Origin: a virus | Reading direction: 5' to 3' (one strand) | Virus record (IMG/VR): IMGVR_UViG_3300045970_000666 | Span: 1-42,362 of that record | DNA: 42,362 bases | Shown: positions 29,425-38,558 of the stretch, piece by piece | Position numbering within the stretch: the first letter of the stretch is position 1 | Layout: every line of letters starts with the position of its first letter | Translations under genes and position numbers: made by a program | Notes under the pieces: generated by a model | Told to the model about the DNA's origin: nothing | The model's database searches: none | What the model saw: the letters and a program-made list of their open reading frames with translations, nothing else

Positions 29425-31145
29425 TGGCCGCGCCCGCGTATTCGCTGGTCGACCGCGCCATCGGCTGGTTCGATCCAGCCGCCGGATTACGCCGCGCCCT
29501 GTCACGCCGTGCGCTGGCCAAGGTCCGCGCCTACGAGGGTGCCAACGTCGGTGCCGACGGCTGGGTGCCGCGTCGCCAGGGCGCCAGCGCCAATGCCGAT
29601 CACCGTGCCGATGCGCCGATGTTGCGCGCCCGTGCGCGCAGCCTGGTGCAGAACAATCCCTATGCCGCCAAGGCGCTGTCGTGCCTGGTCAGCAATGTCG
29701 TGGGCGAGGGCATCATTCCATCCAGCCGCGCCACCGATACTAAAACCAAGGGTCTCCTGGATGCCCTGTGGCGCGAATGGATCTCCGTCTCCGATGCCGA
29801 TGGCGGCACCGACTTCAACGGACTCGAAGCGCAAGCCTATCGCGCCATGGAACAGGACGGCGAAGTGCTGTTGCGCCTGCGCTCGCGGCGTCCGGAAGAT
29901 GGCTTGCCGGTACCGTTGCAAGTGCAGCTGCTGGAAATCGATTATCTCGACACCACGCGCACCGGGGTCATGGGGCAGGCCGGCGGGCCAATTGTCAGCG
30001 GCGTCGAATTCGACGCGCTGGGGCGCATCGTCGCCTATTGGCTGCGCGATCAGCATCCCGGCGATACCACGTTCTCCGCACTGAAATCCAGCCTGACCTC
30101 GAAGCGGCACGATGCGCGCAACATCGTGCATCTGTTCGCGCCCGACCGGCCGGGCCAGGCACGCGGCATCACGCGCTTCGCGCCGGTCATTGCCCGCCTG
30201 CGCGACCTGGCGATCTATGAAGACGCCGAGCTGGCGCGCAAACAGAATGAGGCGCTGATGAGCGTCTTCATCAGCGGCGACGGCAGCGACTTCGCGGTGC
30301 CCGGCCTGGGTGAAGCGCAATCAACCGCATCGAGCAATGCCGCGACGCTGGGCGAGCTGGGCAGCCTGAAGCCGGGCGCTGTGCTGGCCACCAACGGCCA
30401 GTCGGTGACCGTGGCGCAGCCGACCGCCGCACCGGGCTATGAAAACTATATCCGCACGCAGCTCTACGCGATCGCGGCCGGCACCGGGGTAACTTACGAA
30501 ATGCTGACCGGCGATCTGAGCCAGGTCAATTTCAGCAGCGCGCGGGTCGGCATGATGGAATTCCGTCGTCGTGCCGAACAGAGCCAGTGGCATGTCCTGG
30601 TGCCGCGTCTATTGACGCCGATCTGGCGTGCCTTTGTCGATGCCGCAGTGCTGGCCGGGAAGATCCCGCGCGCCGATTACGCCGTCGAATGGACCACGCC
30701 GAAGTGGGACTACGTTAACCCGCTGCAAGATGTCGAAGCCGATGCGGCCGAGATCGCCGCCGGTCTGTCGTCCGTCTCGGAAAAGCTGCGGCAGCGCGGC
30801 TATCAGCCCGACGCGGTATTTGCCGAGCTGGGTGAGGATTACAAGAAACTAAAGGCCACCGGCGCGCTGGACTACCTTGGCTTCGTCAAGACCAAGATCA
30901 GCGATCGCGTCGATAGCACCGCACCGGCCGCCGGCGATGCGGCCCAGCGTGAAGCGTCCGAACAACAGCATCGCAGCGCAATGGAAACGATCACCAGCGG
31001 ACTGCTGGCCATGGCCTCGCGCGAAACACCCACCACGCAGATCCACATGCCGCCGGTCACCGTCGGCCCGGCACCGCAGCCAAAGTCAATCCGGTTCATC
31101 CACGATGAAAACGGCGAGATCGTCGGCGCGGAACCTACTTTCTAA
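29424..31145 (+). CDS. Portal protein (lambda family)
   Basis: 573 residues. Typical segments: RALSRRALAKVRAYEGA, LRARARSLVQNNPYAAKALS, FNGLEAQAYRAMEQDGEVLL, VTYEMLTGDLSQVNFSSARV, EFRRRAEQSQWHVLVPRLL. These are conserved in the lambda-type portal family (gpB). It forms the dodecameric DNA channel. The C-terminal 70 residues are low complexity and variable. Confidence 0.92.
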   Translation: MAAPAYSLVDRAIGWFDPAAGLRRALSRRALAKVRAYEGANVGADGWVPRRQGASANADHRADAPMLRARARSLVQNNPYAAKALSCLVSNVVGEGIIPSSRATDTKTKGLLDALWREWISVSDADGGTDFNGLEAQAYRAMEQDGEVLLRLRSRRPEDGLPVPLQVQLLEIDYLDTTRTGVMGQAGGPIVSGVEFDALGRIVAYWLRDQHPGDTTFSALKSSLTSKRHDARNIVHLFAPDRPGQARGITRFAPVIARLRDLAIYEDAELARKQNEALMSVFISGDGSDFAVPGLGEAQSTASSNAATLGELGSLKPGAVLATNGQSVTVAQPTAAPGYENYIRTQLYAIAAGTGVTYEMLTGDLSQVNFSSARVGMMEFRRRAEQSQWHVLVPRLLTPIWRAFVDAAVLAGKIPRADYAVEWTTPKWDYVNPLQDVEADAAEIAAGLSSVSEKLRQRGYQPDAVFAELGEDYKKLKATGALDYLGFVKTKISDRVDSTAPAAGDAAQREASEQQHRSAMETITSGLLAMASRETPTTQIHMPPVTVGPAPQPKSIRFIHDENGEIVGAEPTF

Positions 31146-31155
31146 GGAGTAACAC

Positions 31156-31575
31156 ATGGCCCTGAATACCCAATTGACAAATGCCACCGTTTCCGCCGAA
31201 GCCGACGCCCTCGCGCGGCTACTCGACAACGGTTATCTGCGTCTCTATGACAGCACGCAGGCCGCCACTGCCGACACGGCAGTTGGCGCCCAGGTGCTAC
31301 TTGCCGAATTGCGCTTTAACGCCACCTCGGCGCCATCGGCATCGAATGGTGTGCTCACTTTCAACGCCATCACCGCCGATTCCGACGCCAATGCCAGCGG
31401 CACGGCGAGCTGGTTCCGCGCGTTGAAATCAGACGGCAGCACCGTCGTCATGGATGGCTCGGTCGGGACCGCAACGGCTAACCTGGTGCTCAACTCCACC
31501 GCGATCACCATCCATGCCGCAGTTTCGGTGTCCGCATTCACGCATACCGTCGCCAAGGCGACATCCGGCAGCTAA
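31156..31575 (+). CDS. Putative virion protein of unknown function
   Basis: 139 residues with GGAG before the ATG. Starts with MALNTQLTNATVSAEADALA, followed by Thr/Ala/Ser-rich, beta-prone sequence (SDANASGTASWFRALKSDGS). No cysteines or membrane segments. Between portal and capsid genes, so probably a head decoration or structural protein; family not recognised. Confidence 0.65.
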   Translation: MALNTQLTNATVSAEADALARLLDNGYLRLYDSTQAATADTAVGAQVLLAELRFNATSAPSASNGVLTFNAITADSDANASGTASWFRALKSDGSTVVMDGSVGTATANLVLNSTAITIHAAVSVSAFTHTVAKATSGS

Positions 31576-31581
31576 CAGTCG

Positions 31582-32775
31582 ATGTTGTTACTTACTTCCA
31601 CCTCGGACATCATCCGGTTGGTGACCGGTACGGCTACGTCCACCATCGAGGTGCATGCGTCGTATGTGGATGCGAACGGCTCGACCATCACGCCGGGGCG
31701 CACCAACACGCGCATCACGACCGCGACGACGACGACCATCGTTGCCTCGCCTGGGGCATCGACGCAGCGCAACGTCAAGGCGATCTACGTCACCAACAAC
31801 AGCGCCGGAACCAACTGCAATGTGGGCCTGGAACACTTCGACGGCACGAACAGTGTCGAACTGATGCAGTTCGTTTTGCTCCCTGGCGAGAACATGGGTT
31901 ATCGCGAAGATGGTTCATGGGTTCATCGCGATCAAAACGGCGCGGAATATCCGCCGTCCGGGCTAGGTAACTACGGTGGCCGCAGCATCCCCTTCATGAA
32001 AACATCTACAGCCACTGACGTTGCAGGGTGCTGGTACTGTACGTCCAAGGATGCGGGGTATCCCGGTGCATGGGCACCCGGAACGCCGGGGATCAACGGC
32101 CGTGTCACTGATGGCACGGCGTCGGGCGACTACGGGTGCATTCCAATCCCCAATCCCTCTACAGGGGGGAATTACCTGACTGCGCTGGAAATGGCGGCAT
32201 CGGTCGTTCATACCAATGACTTCTTCGACGTGCTGTGGGTGAACACGGGCATCGTCCTCGCCACCTTGACTGAGCAAGCCATCACCACGCCAACCCTGCC
32301 GGCGCGGGATGTGAATGGAACGACGAACGGTGAAGGGTGCGGCATCGCGCTATTGGTGACGTCAGCGGCGCTGAACAACGCCGCAGCGAACGCAGGCATT
32401 ACGGTGCGCTACACCAACAGCAAAGGGACGGGTTCAAAGGTTGCCACGTTATCGGCCATCGCCGGTTCTCAATTGCCCGCGACGGCGGTCGTAGGGACGA
32501 TCATCTGGTTTCAGCTTGCTGCCGGTGATACCGGTGTGCAGTCAATTCAGGGCATCACAAATACGACAAGTCTTGGAACAACAGGCTCTGTGTCATTGAT
32601 GATCTGCCGCGATATATCCACCATCGGCACCGCCGTTGTCAACGTCAGCACACCCAAAGTGATCGGTTCTCCCGGCATCCGGCTTTATAACGGGACGTGC
32701 ATGCTGCACAACATCCTGAGTTCGGCAACTACAGCCACATTCTTCAGCGGCAGTCTCGCCGTGATGGAAAAATAG
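31582..32775 (+). CDS. Putative structural protein with beta-rich sequence
   Basis: 397 residues. The N-terminal 100 residues resemble an Ig-like or decoration-type beta domain (VKAIYVTNNSAGTNCNVGLE, FDGTNSVELMQF). The centre has GCWYCTSKD and PNPSTGGNYLTALEM, and the rest is Thr/Val/Ala-rich. Lies in the head-gene block, so a capsid surface protein is likely. No strong ribosome site is seen before ATG 31582. Family not recognised. Confidence 0.65.
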   Translation: MLLLTSTSDIIRLVTGTATSTIEVHASYVDANGSTITPGRTNTRITTATTTTIVASPGASTQRNVKAIYVTNNSAGTNCNVGLEHFDGTNSVELMQFVLLPGENMGYREDGSWVHRDQNGAEYPPSGLGNYGGRSIPFMKTSTATDVAGCWYCTSKDAGYPGAWAPGTPGINGRVTDGTASGDYGCIPIPNPSTGGNYLTALEMAASVVHTNDFFDVLWVNTGIVLATLTEQAITTPTLPARDVNGTTNGEGCGIALLVTSAALNNAAANAGITVRYTNSKGTGSKVATLSAIAGSQLPATAVVGTIIWFQLAAGDTGVQSIQGITNTTSLGTTGSVSLMICRDISTIGTAVVNVSTPKVIGSPGIRLYNGTCMLHNILSSATTATFFSGSLAVMEK

Positions 32776-32776
32776 C

Positions 32777-32950
32777 GTGGTGATCGTCGGGGTCAGGAAT
32801 GGACTGGTCGAGCTTTGCGTCAGCATTACGCCCAACCAGTTGCAGACGGTGTGCGAGATGTACCCGGAGCATCAGATCATGGAGCAGACGGGTGATGAGA
32901 ATATCGGATGGACGTATGACAGGGTGACCTTCACCCCCCCACAGGGGTAA
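32777..32950 (+). CDS. Small virion-cluster protein (57 residues)
   Basis: GTG start at 32777 (or 32780), 2 bases after the previous stop. Reads VIVGVRNGLVELCVSITPNQ ... YPEHQ ... NIGWTYDRVTFTPPQG. The C-terminal W.YD...FTPP motif is common in short phage tail-fibre or virion accessory proteins. Coding is supported by this motif and by tight packing between two genes. Role unknown. Confidence 0.65.
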   Translation: MVIVGVRNGLVELCVSITPNQLQTVCEMYPEHQIMEQTGDENIGWTYDRVTFTPPQG

Positions 32951-32953
32951 GCC

Positions 32954-34231
32954 GTGGCGCGTATCGGCCTGTTCGATGCCGAGCTGTTGCCGGACGGCTG
33001 GTTCGATGCCAACCTGAAAGCAGAAGGCTGGTTTGACACCAACCTGATCGACGCTCCCGCTGCGGGTGGCCCGGTCACCGGAACAGCGGCCACCGGCCAG
33101 GGTAACGAATCAACCTCCGCAGCGGGAGCTGAATCCTTCACAGGGTCGGCCAGCAATGGCCAGGGTTCGCAGTCGGTCAGCGGATCTGGCGGCGAGACTT
33201 TCAGCGGTGCGGCCAGCACCGGGCAAGGATCACAGAGCAGCAGCGATGCCGGCGCAGAGACCTTTACCGGCACGGCGGCGACTGCGCAACGTTCGCAAAG
33301 CGCAGCCGGAAGTGGCGGCGAGACATTCAGTGGCACCGCGGCCAGCGGTCAGGGTTCGCAAAGCATCAGCGCCAGCGGATCGCCACCAGCTATTACCGGA
33401 ACAGCCAGCTGCGGTCAGGGATCGCAGAGCATCAATGCGGCAAGCGTCGAGACTTACACCGGTGCGATCGCTACCGGTCAGGGTTCGCAGACCACTGGTG
33501 ATACAGGTCTTGAAACTTACACCGGGACTGCAGCGACCGGGCAGGGCGCACAACGCGCGAGCGGCACGGGTGGCGAAACATTCACCGGCGCGGCCAGTAC
33601 CGGCCAGGGCTCACAGAGCAGCAGCGATGCCGGCGTAGAGATATTTAGCGGCAGCGCGGCCACCAGGCAGGGCGGTGCCACCAGCGCGGCGACGGGTGGT
33701 GAGACGATCACTGGCGCTGCAGCGAGCGGGCAGGGCGCGCAGTCGGCGACCGGCATCGTGATCGAACTGTTCAGCGGCGCGATCATCAGCGGGCAGGGCT
33801 CGCAAAGCGTTGCCGGCGGGTCCGGCGCCATCGTCGGCGATGGCGCTACGGCGCAGGGGGGGCAGTCGAGCACCGCGACGGGCAGCGTCCCGGTGCCGGT
33901 GATCAGTACCTTTCCGGATCATGCCTCGGGTGGCCTGGCCAAGTCGAAAGGTCGATGGAAAAAATCCGGCGAGAAACCTGTATCGATCAAGGCCGAAAAG
34001 ACTCCGGCAAAGCCAGCGCCTGTTGAGCCTCTGGCGATCTGCGGTATTGGCGCAACCCTCCAGGGTTCGCAGTCGTGTGCAGTAGTCGTTCGCATGCAAG
34101 CCGCGAATCGTGGTGTGGCGACAACTGGCCAGGGCGGGGCGCAGGTCATTGCCTTGGGTGCGGTGGACGATACTGTTCCGCGTAATCGAAAAAAGGCGCG
34201 CCTGCTCGCTGCATTACTGCTCGCTGCCTGA
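32954..34231 (+). CDS. Repeat-rich virion protein with about thirteen 21-residue repeats
   Basis: 425 residues, GTG start three bases after the previous stop. The N-terminus has three short repeats built on (L/W)FDA.L (GLFDAELLPDGWFDANLKAE). Residues about 43-315 are about 13 units of 21 residues with consensus G.A.TGQGSQS....G.ETF. The tail (LAKSKGRWKKSGEKPVS) is basic, with two further degenerate units. A regular period with Gly/Gln/Ser turns suggests a beta-solenoid or extended fibre, perhaps on the head surface. Family not recognised. Repeat number could change by slippage or recombination. Confidence 0.72.
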   Translation: MARIGLFDAELLPDGWFDANLKAEGWFDTNLIDAPAAGGPVTGTAATGQGNESTSAAGAESFTGSASNGQGSQSVSGSGGETFSGAASTGQGSQSSSDAGAETFTGTAATAQRSQSAAGSGGETFSGTAASGQGSQSISASGSPPAITGTASCGQGSQSINAASVETYTGAIATGQGSQTTGDTGLETYTGTAATGQGAQRASGTGGETFTGAASTGQGSQSSSDAGVEIFSGSAATRQGGATSAATGGETITGAAASGQGAQSATGIVIELFSGAIISGQGSQSVAGGSGAIVGDGATAQGGQSSTATGSVPVPVISTFPDHASGGLAKSKGRWKKSGEKPVSIKAEKTPAKPAPVEPLAICGIGATLQGSQSCAVVVRMQAANRGVATTGQGGAQVIALGAVDDTVPRNRKKARLLAALLLAA

Positions 34232-34243
34232 CGAGCGAAGATT

Positions 34244-34272
34244 GTCTCACTTTTGGCAGAAATGAGACTGCC
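34244..34272 (+). promoter_or_regulatory. 29-nt repeated pseudoknot-capable element, copy 2 (before the capsid gene)
   Basis: Second copy, 28/29 identical to 29169-29197; the one change (C for T at 34250) breaks one stem pair. Loop GGCA and downstream TGCC are kept. An 8-bp hairpin CCTTCCGT / ACGGAAGG (34283-34307) follows, and its 3' arm contains the only ribosome-site-like sequence (GGAAGG) before ATG 34313, so folding could control capsid translation. Confidence 0.6.
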
Positions 34273-34312
34273 GAATCACTAGCCTTCCGTCATCACGTCA
34301 CGGAAGGCGATC

Positions 34313-36187
34313 ATGTCCCAAACCCGCGAACTACCCATGCAGTGCCGCGAGGCGCGTTTTGAGCCCGCCACGCTGGTCCGCGCCGCCGATGGCGCGATGT
34401 CGGTCGAAGTAGTCTGGACGACCGGAGCCAAAGTGCGCCGCCAGGACTTCTGGACCGGTCGCCGCTACGACGAAGAGCTTTCGCTTGATCCCACTCATGT
34501 TGATTTATCCCGCCTCAATGACGGGGCGCCGCTGCTCAACAGCCATGCGGCCAATGATCTCGGTTCGGTCATCGGCGTCGTCGAGCGTGCCTGGCTGAAC
34601 GGTGCCGAGGGTCGCGCCATGGTGCGTTTCTCGGAGCGCGCCGACGTCGCGCCGATTGTGGCCGACGTCAAGGCCGGCATCCTGCGCAACATCAGCGTTG
34701 GCTATGCCGTGCGCAAGTACCAGATCGAAGAGGGCGACGTGCCCGTCTATCGCGCAATCGACTGGGAGCCGATGGAAATTTCCCTTGTTCCAGTTCAGGC
34801 CGACGCTGGGGCCGGTACGCGCAGTCTGCCAGCAACTTCGTGTGAATTTCAGAATCGGGCAGCCGCCCAAACTCAGGAGAAAACCATGTCTCAAGCAAAT
34901 CCGGCGGCGAATCCCGCCAATCCCGATCTCGACGCGATCCGCGCCGAGGTCACGCTTACCGAACGCAGTCGCGTATCCGAGATCCTCGGTCTGTGCAAAC
35001 GGCACGGCGTCGATGATCTGGCGCCGACCATGATTGACAACAACGTGACCATCGATGCCGCCCGCTCGCAGATCCTCGGCAAGCTGGCCGAACGCGATGC
35101 CGGTCGCAACGTGAAGATCGAGACCGTCACCGACGAAACCGATGTGCGCCGCGAAGCAGTCGAAAACGCCATCATGCACCGCGCCCAGCCCGGACGCACC
35201 AAGCTGACCGAGGCCGGCCGCCAGTATCGCAGCCTGAGCCTGCTCGAAATCGGCCGTGAGCTGCTGGAGAAGTCCGGCGAAAACACGCGCGGCATGGACA
35301 AGCTGCAGTTGGCGCAGCGCGCCCTGGCCACCTCGGATTTCCCGTACATCCTGGCCAACGTCGCCAACAAGACGCTGCGCGCCGGCTACGAAGCCGCGCC
35401 GCAGACCTTCAAGCCCTTCACCAAGCAGACCAGCGCGCCGGACTTCAAGACCATTCAGCGCACCCAGATCGGCGATGCGCCGCAGCTCAAGCAGATCAAC
35501 GAAGCCGGCGAATTCACCTACGGCTCGATCGGCGAGGGCAAGGAAAGTTATCAGCTCGCCACCTACGGCCGCATCATCGCCGTGACGCGTCAGACCATCA
35601 TCAATGACGACCTGAATGCCTTTGCCGACCTGCCGGCCAAGTTTGGTCGCGCCGCGGCGAATCTCGAATCCGACATCGTCTGGGGCATCGTCACCACCAA
35701 CGCCGCGCTGAACGATGGCACGGCATTGTTCCATGCCAACCACGGCAACCTGGGCAGCGGCGTCATCGCTGTCGCCGGGCTGGATGCCGGTCGCAGTGCG
35801 ATGCGCATCCAGAAGAGCCTGGACGGTCAATTCATCAACGTCATGCCGCAATTCCTGATCGTCCCGGCCGCCAAGGAAACCATCGCGCAGCAATACACCA
35901 GCGCCGATTTCGTCTCCGCCAAATCCAGCGACATCAACCCGTTCAAGTCCAGCCTGCAAGTACTGGTCGAGCCGCGCCTGGATGCCACCAGCACCGCCGT
36001 CTGGTATCTGGCGGCCGACCCGATGACTATCGACACCATCGAATACTGCTACCTCGATGGCAACGAGGGCGTCTATATCGAGACCCGCAACGGCTTCGAG
36101 GTCGACGGCATGGAGATCAAGGCCCGCCTCGATTTCGCCGCCAAGGCCATCGATTACAGGGGCTTGTACAAGAGTTCTGGCGCCTAA
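34313..36187 (+). CDS. Prohead protease-major capsid protein fusion
   Basis: 624 residues. Residues 1-170 are an HK97-type prohead protease (U35): His78 in LLNSHAANDLGSVIG and Ser128 in LRNISVGYAVRKY are the catalytic candidates. A helical scaffold-like region follows (about 190-300, LDAIRAEVTLTERSRVSEIL). The major capsid domain is about 320-624 (AGYEAAPQTFKPFTKQTSAP, FTYGSIGEGKESYQLATYGR, ITRQTIINDDL-type segment, LFHANHGNLG). The protease would free the capsid part during maturation. No separate capsid gene is present. Confidence 0.9.
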   Translation: MSQTRELPMQCREARFEPATLVRAADGAMSVEVVWTTGAKVRRQDFWTGRRYDEELSLDPTHVDLSRLNDGAPLLNSHAANDLGSVIGVVERAWLNGAEGRAMVRFSERADVAPIVADVKAGILRNISVGYAVRKYQIEEGDVPVYRAIDWEPMEISLVPVQADAGAGTRSLPATSCEFQNRAAAQTQEKTMSQANPAANPANPDLDAIRAEVTLTERSRVSEILGLCKRHGVDDLAPTMIDNNVTIDAARSQILGKLAERDAGRNVKIETVTDETDVRREAVENAIMHRAQPGRTKLTEAGRQYRSLSLLEIGRELLEKSGENTRGMDKLQLAQRALATSDFPYILANVANKTLRAGYEAAPQTFKPFTKQTSAPDFKTIQRTQIGDAPQLKQINEAGEFTYGSIGEGKESYQLATYGRIIAVTRQTIINDDLNAFADLPAKFGRAAANLESDIVWGIVTTNAALNDGTALFHANHGNLGSGVIAVAGLDAGRSAMRIQKSLDGQFINVMPQFLIVPAAKETIAQQYTSADFVSAKSSDINPFKSSLQVLVEPRLDATSTAVWYLAADPMTIDTIEYCYLDGNEGVYIETRNGFEVDGMEIKARLDFAAKAIDYRGLYKSSGA

Positions 36188-36214
36188 CCCATTCCCACTT
36201 GAAAGGACAACAGC

Positions 36215-36559
36215 ATGAAAAACTTTATTCAAGAGGGCGATACCCTCACCCTGACCCCGGCGGCCGCCGTGGCCTCTGGCGTCGGCTACCTGTTCGGCAC
36301 CGCGTTATTCGGTGTTGCCAAGACCGATGTCGTCATCAGCACGGCGGGCGAGTTCCTGATTGAAGGCGTAGTCGAGATCGGCAAGACCTCGGCCCTGGCC
36401 ATCAGCGTCGGCGACCGGCTGTTCTGGGATGCCACCAACAAGGTAGTGAACAAGACGGCTACTGCGCAGCAGTGCGTCGGAATTGCCGTCGCAGCGGCGG
36501 CCAATCCTTCCAGCACCGTCTACATGCGGCTCGGCAGCAACCTGCCGGTAGCAACCTAA
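36215..36559 (+). CDS. Capsid cement/decoration protein (DUF2190)
   Basis: 114 residues with AAAGGA before the ATG. The DUF2190 pattern is clear: NFIQEGDTLTLTPAAAVASG, FGTALFGVAKTDVV, FLIEGVVEIGKTSA, GDRLFWDATNKVVN, CVGIAVAAAA. Family members bind the outside of the capsid and stabilise it, and usually follow the capsid gene, as here. Confidence 0.88.
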   Translation: MKNFIQEGDTLTLTPAAAVASGVGYLFGTALFGVAKTDVVISTAGEFLIEGVVEIGKTSALAISVGDRLFWDATNKVVNKTATAQQCVGIAVAAAANPSSTVYMRLGSNLPVAT

Positions 36560-36577
36560 GTATAGACGTCTGCAGCC

Positions 36578-36871
36578 GTGGTCGATTTCGCCGCCCATAC
36601 CGCCCGCATCATCAACCGCCTCGGTCAGCCCGTCACGCTGACCCCGGCGGGCGGGCCGGCACGGGTGGTGAATGCCGTATTTTCCGCGCGCCCCGAGACA
36701 GTGCTCCTGGTCGGCGGTTATCTGCCGACACTACGCGTTGCTGCGGCATCTGCCGCAGGCCTGAAAGCGGGTGACGCGGTCGCCGTCGGGGCCAATAATT
36801 ACACCATCGCCGACATCGATGACGACAGTCTGGATTCCGGTGATGTCGTTTATCAGTTGCAGGCCGCATGA
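36578..36871 (+). CDS. Head-tail joining protein (gpFII-like)
   Basis: 97 residues, GTG start at 36578. Segments INRLGQPVTLTPAGGPARVV, FLSARPE-like FSARPETVLLV, LPTLRVAAA and IADIDDDSLDSGDVVYQL match the lambda gpFII-type joining family (beta-barrel). Between the cement protein and the tail terminator, the expected place. Its stop overlaps the next start by 4 nt. Confidence 0.72.
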   Translation: MVDFAAHTARIINRLGQPVTLTPAGGPARVVNAVFSARPETVLLVGGYLPTLRVAAASAAGLKAGDAVAVGANNYTIADIDDDSLDSGDVVYQLQAA

Positions 36872-37320
36872 CACACGCGCGCGCCCAGATCCGCGAAGCC
36901 ATCGCTACCCGGTTGAGCGGGCTGACAACCACCGGCACACGCGTATTCCAAAGCCGCCTGCGACCGCTTGCTGATGCCGACCTGCCCTGCCTGCTGGTGT
37001 TCTGCATCCAGGAGGATCTGGACTATTCCGGGCTTGATTACCCGCGCCGGCAGCGCCGCCAGGTGCAGATCGAAATCAAGGCCGTGGTCAAGCAGACCGC
37101 CAGCCTGGATGACGAACTGGACGGCATCGCCGCCGAGATCGAATTCGCCCTGGCGGGCAGCCTGACCGCCGTCACGCTGGGGGGGCTGCTCAAGGAGTTG
37201 ACCCTGGGCAGAACCGCTATCGACTTTGATGCCGGTCTCGAAAAGCCGGTCGGCATCGCCACGCTCACCTATGTGGGCACCTATCTCACCCTCGAAAACG
37301 CCCCTGGCGTTCTTTTATAA
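36868..37320 (+). CDS. Tail terminator-like protein (gpU-like)
   Basis: 150 residues. ARAQIREAIATRLSGL, then TRVFQSRLRPLADADLPCLL and RRQRRQVQIEIKAVVKQ form the alpha-beta pattern of minor tail protein U / tail completion proteins. It caps the tail tube and fixes its length together with the tape measure. It lies directly before the tail tube gene. Confidence 0.75.
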   Translation: MTHARAQIREAIATRLSGLTTTGTRVFQSRLRPLADADLPCLLVFCIQEDLDYSGLDYPRRQRRQVQIEIKAVVKQTASLDDELDGIAAEIEFALAGSLTAVTLGGLLKELTLGRTAIDFDAGLEKPVGIATLTYVGTYLTLENAPGVLL

Positions 37321-37332
37321 AAGGACCTCACC

Positions 37333-38553
37333 ATGACCACGCTCGCCTCCACCTCTCGCGTTGCCCTGCGTTACAAGCCCGAAGCTACCTGGGGCACCAC
37401 GCCCGGCACCGGGTCGCACTACCTGCTGCGTACTACCGGTGAATCGCTTGACTACACCATCGGCACCGAAACCTCGAAAGAGATCCGCAGCGACCGACAG
37501 ATTACCGACCTGATCCAGACCAAGGTCGAGACTGCGGGCGGGGTCAATTTTGAGCTGTCCTACGGTGAATTCGACCCCTTCATCGCCGCCGCCCTGCAAG
37601 GCAGTTGGGTCGCCTTCGGCGTCAACGGCGTCGGCGTCGCCATCCCCACCTCCGCCACCTTTGCCGCCGGCACCCTCACCGCCGGCAGCGCCACCTCGGG
37701 CCCCAGCATCTTTACTAATCTGGTGAAGGGTCAGTGGGTCAAGATCGGCGGATCGAGCGTCTCCGGACAGAACATCTGGACGCAGGTGTCCACCACCGTC
37801 GATCCCACCGCCACTGTACTGACCTTCGAGGGCACGCCCTTCACCGGCAGTACCGGCAGCGGCGGCGCGGCAGTCACGGTATCGGCCTCGCGCCTGGTTA
37901 ATGGCACCACGCAACCGAGCTTCACCATCGAAAAGAACTTTGCCGACATCACCCAGTTCCTCAGCTATCGCGGCATGACGGTCTCCAAAATGGCGCTCAA
38001 TCTGGCCAGCGGCTCGATCCTGACCGGCAGCTTCGACTTCATGGGCAAGAACGGCGCCCGTGCTGCCGTCACCACGCTGCCCGGAACGACCACCGCCTCG
38101 CTCACCAACAACGTCATGAATGGCGTCTCCAGCGTCGCCAACATCCTGGAAGGCGGCGCGGTGCTTTCCTCCACCTACATCAAGAGCCTGTCGCTCTCGC
38201 TGGATAACGCCCTGCGCGGGCAGGATGCAATCGGCGTGCTCGGCTTTGCCGGCATCGCTTCCGGCGTGGCTTCCATTACCGGAAATCTGGAAGTGTATTT
38301 TGCCGACGGCGCGCTGTACGACAAATTCATCGCCAACACCGCCAGCAGCCTCTCGTTCCGCGTCAATGACGGATCGCTTAACGGCTACGTCATCACCCTG
38401 CCGAATATCAAGTACGGCAGCGGCAAGATCACCGCCGGCGGGCTGGGTCAGGATGTCATGGTCAGCATGAGTTACCAGGCACTGCGCGACGCCACCAGCG
38501 GCAGCACGATCCTCATCGATCGCGCTGGCGCGGCCGTCACCGCGCCGGTCTGA
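37333..38553 (+). CDS. Major tail tube protein
   Basis: 406 residues with AAGGACC before the ATG. Opening SRVALRYKPEATWGTTPGTG, then RTTGESLDYTIGTETSKEIR and FELSYGEFDPFIAAALQG, followed by a C-terminal Ig-like or second beta domain, match the phage tail tube (Phage_tube_2) family of long-tailed phages. A large protein for the family, probably with an added surface domain (residues about 95-190, with FTGSTGSGGAAVTVSASRLV). Confidence 0.85.
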   Translation: MTTLASTSRVALRYKPEATWGTTPGTGSHYLLRTTGESLDYTIGTETSKEIRSDRQITDLIQTKVETAGGVNFELSYGEFDPFIAAALQGSWVAFGVNGVGVAIPTSATFAAGTLTAGSATSGPSIFTNLVKGQWVKIGGSSVSGQNIWTQVSTTVDPTATVLTFEGTPFTGSTGSGGAAVTVSASRLVNGTTQPSFTIEKNFADITQFLSYRGMTVSKMALNLASGSILTGSFDFMGKNGARAAVTTLPGTTTASLTNNVMNGVSSVANILEGGAVLSSTYIKSLSLSLDNALRGQDAIGVLGFAGIASGVASITGNLEVYFADGALYDKFIANTASSLSFRVNDGSLNGYVITLPNIKYGSGKITAGGLGQDVMVSMSYQALRDATSGSTILIDRAGAAVTAPV

Positions 38554-38558
38554 TCGTT

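Noticed and set aside
33080-33900. CRISPR-like regular repeats
   Set aside because: The 63-bp period is in frame with the repeat protein and there are no unique spacers.
34505-36232. 575-codon minus-strand frame opposite the capsid fusion
   Set aside because: Shadow of a highly expressed GC-rich gene; composition is Gly/Asp/Val-rich and no function fits.
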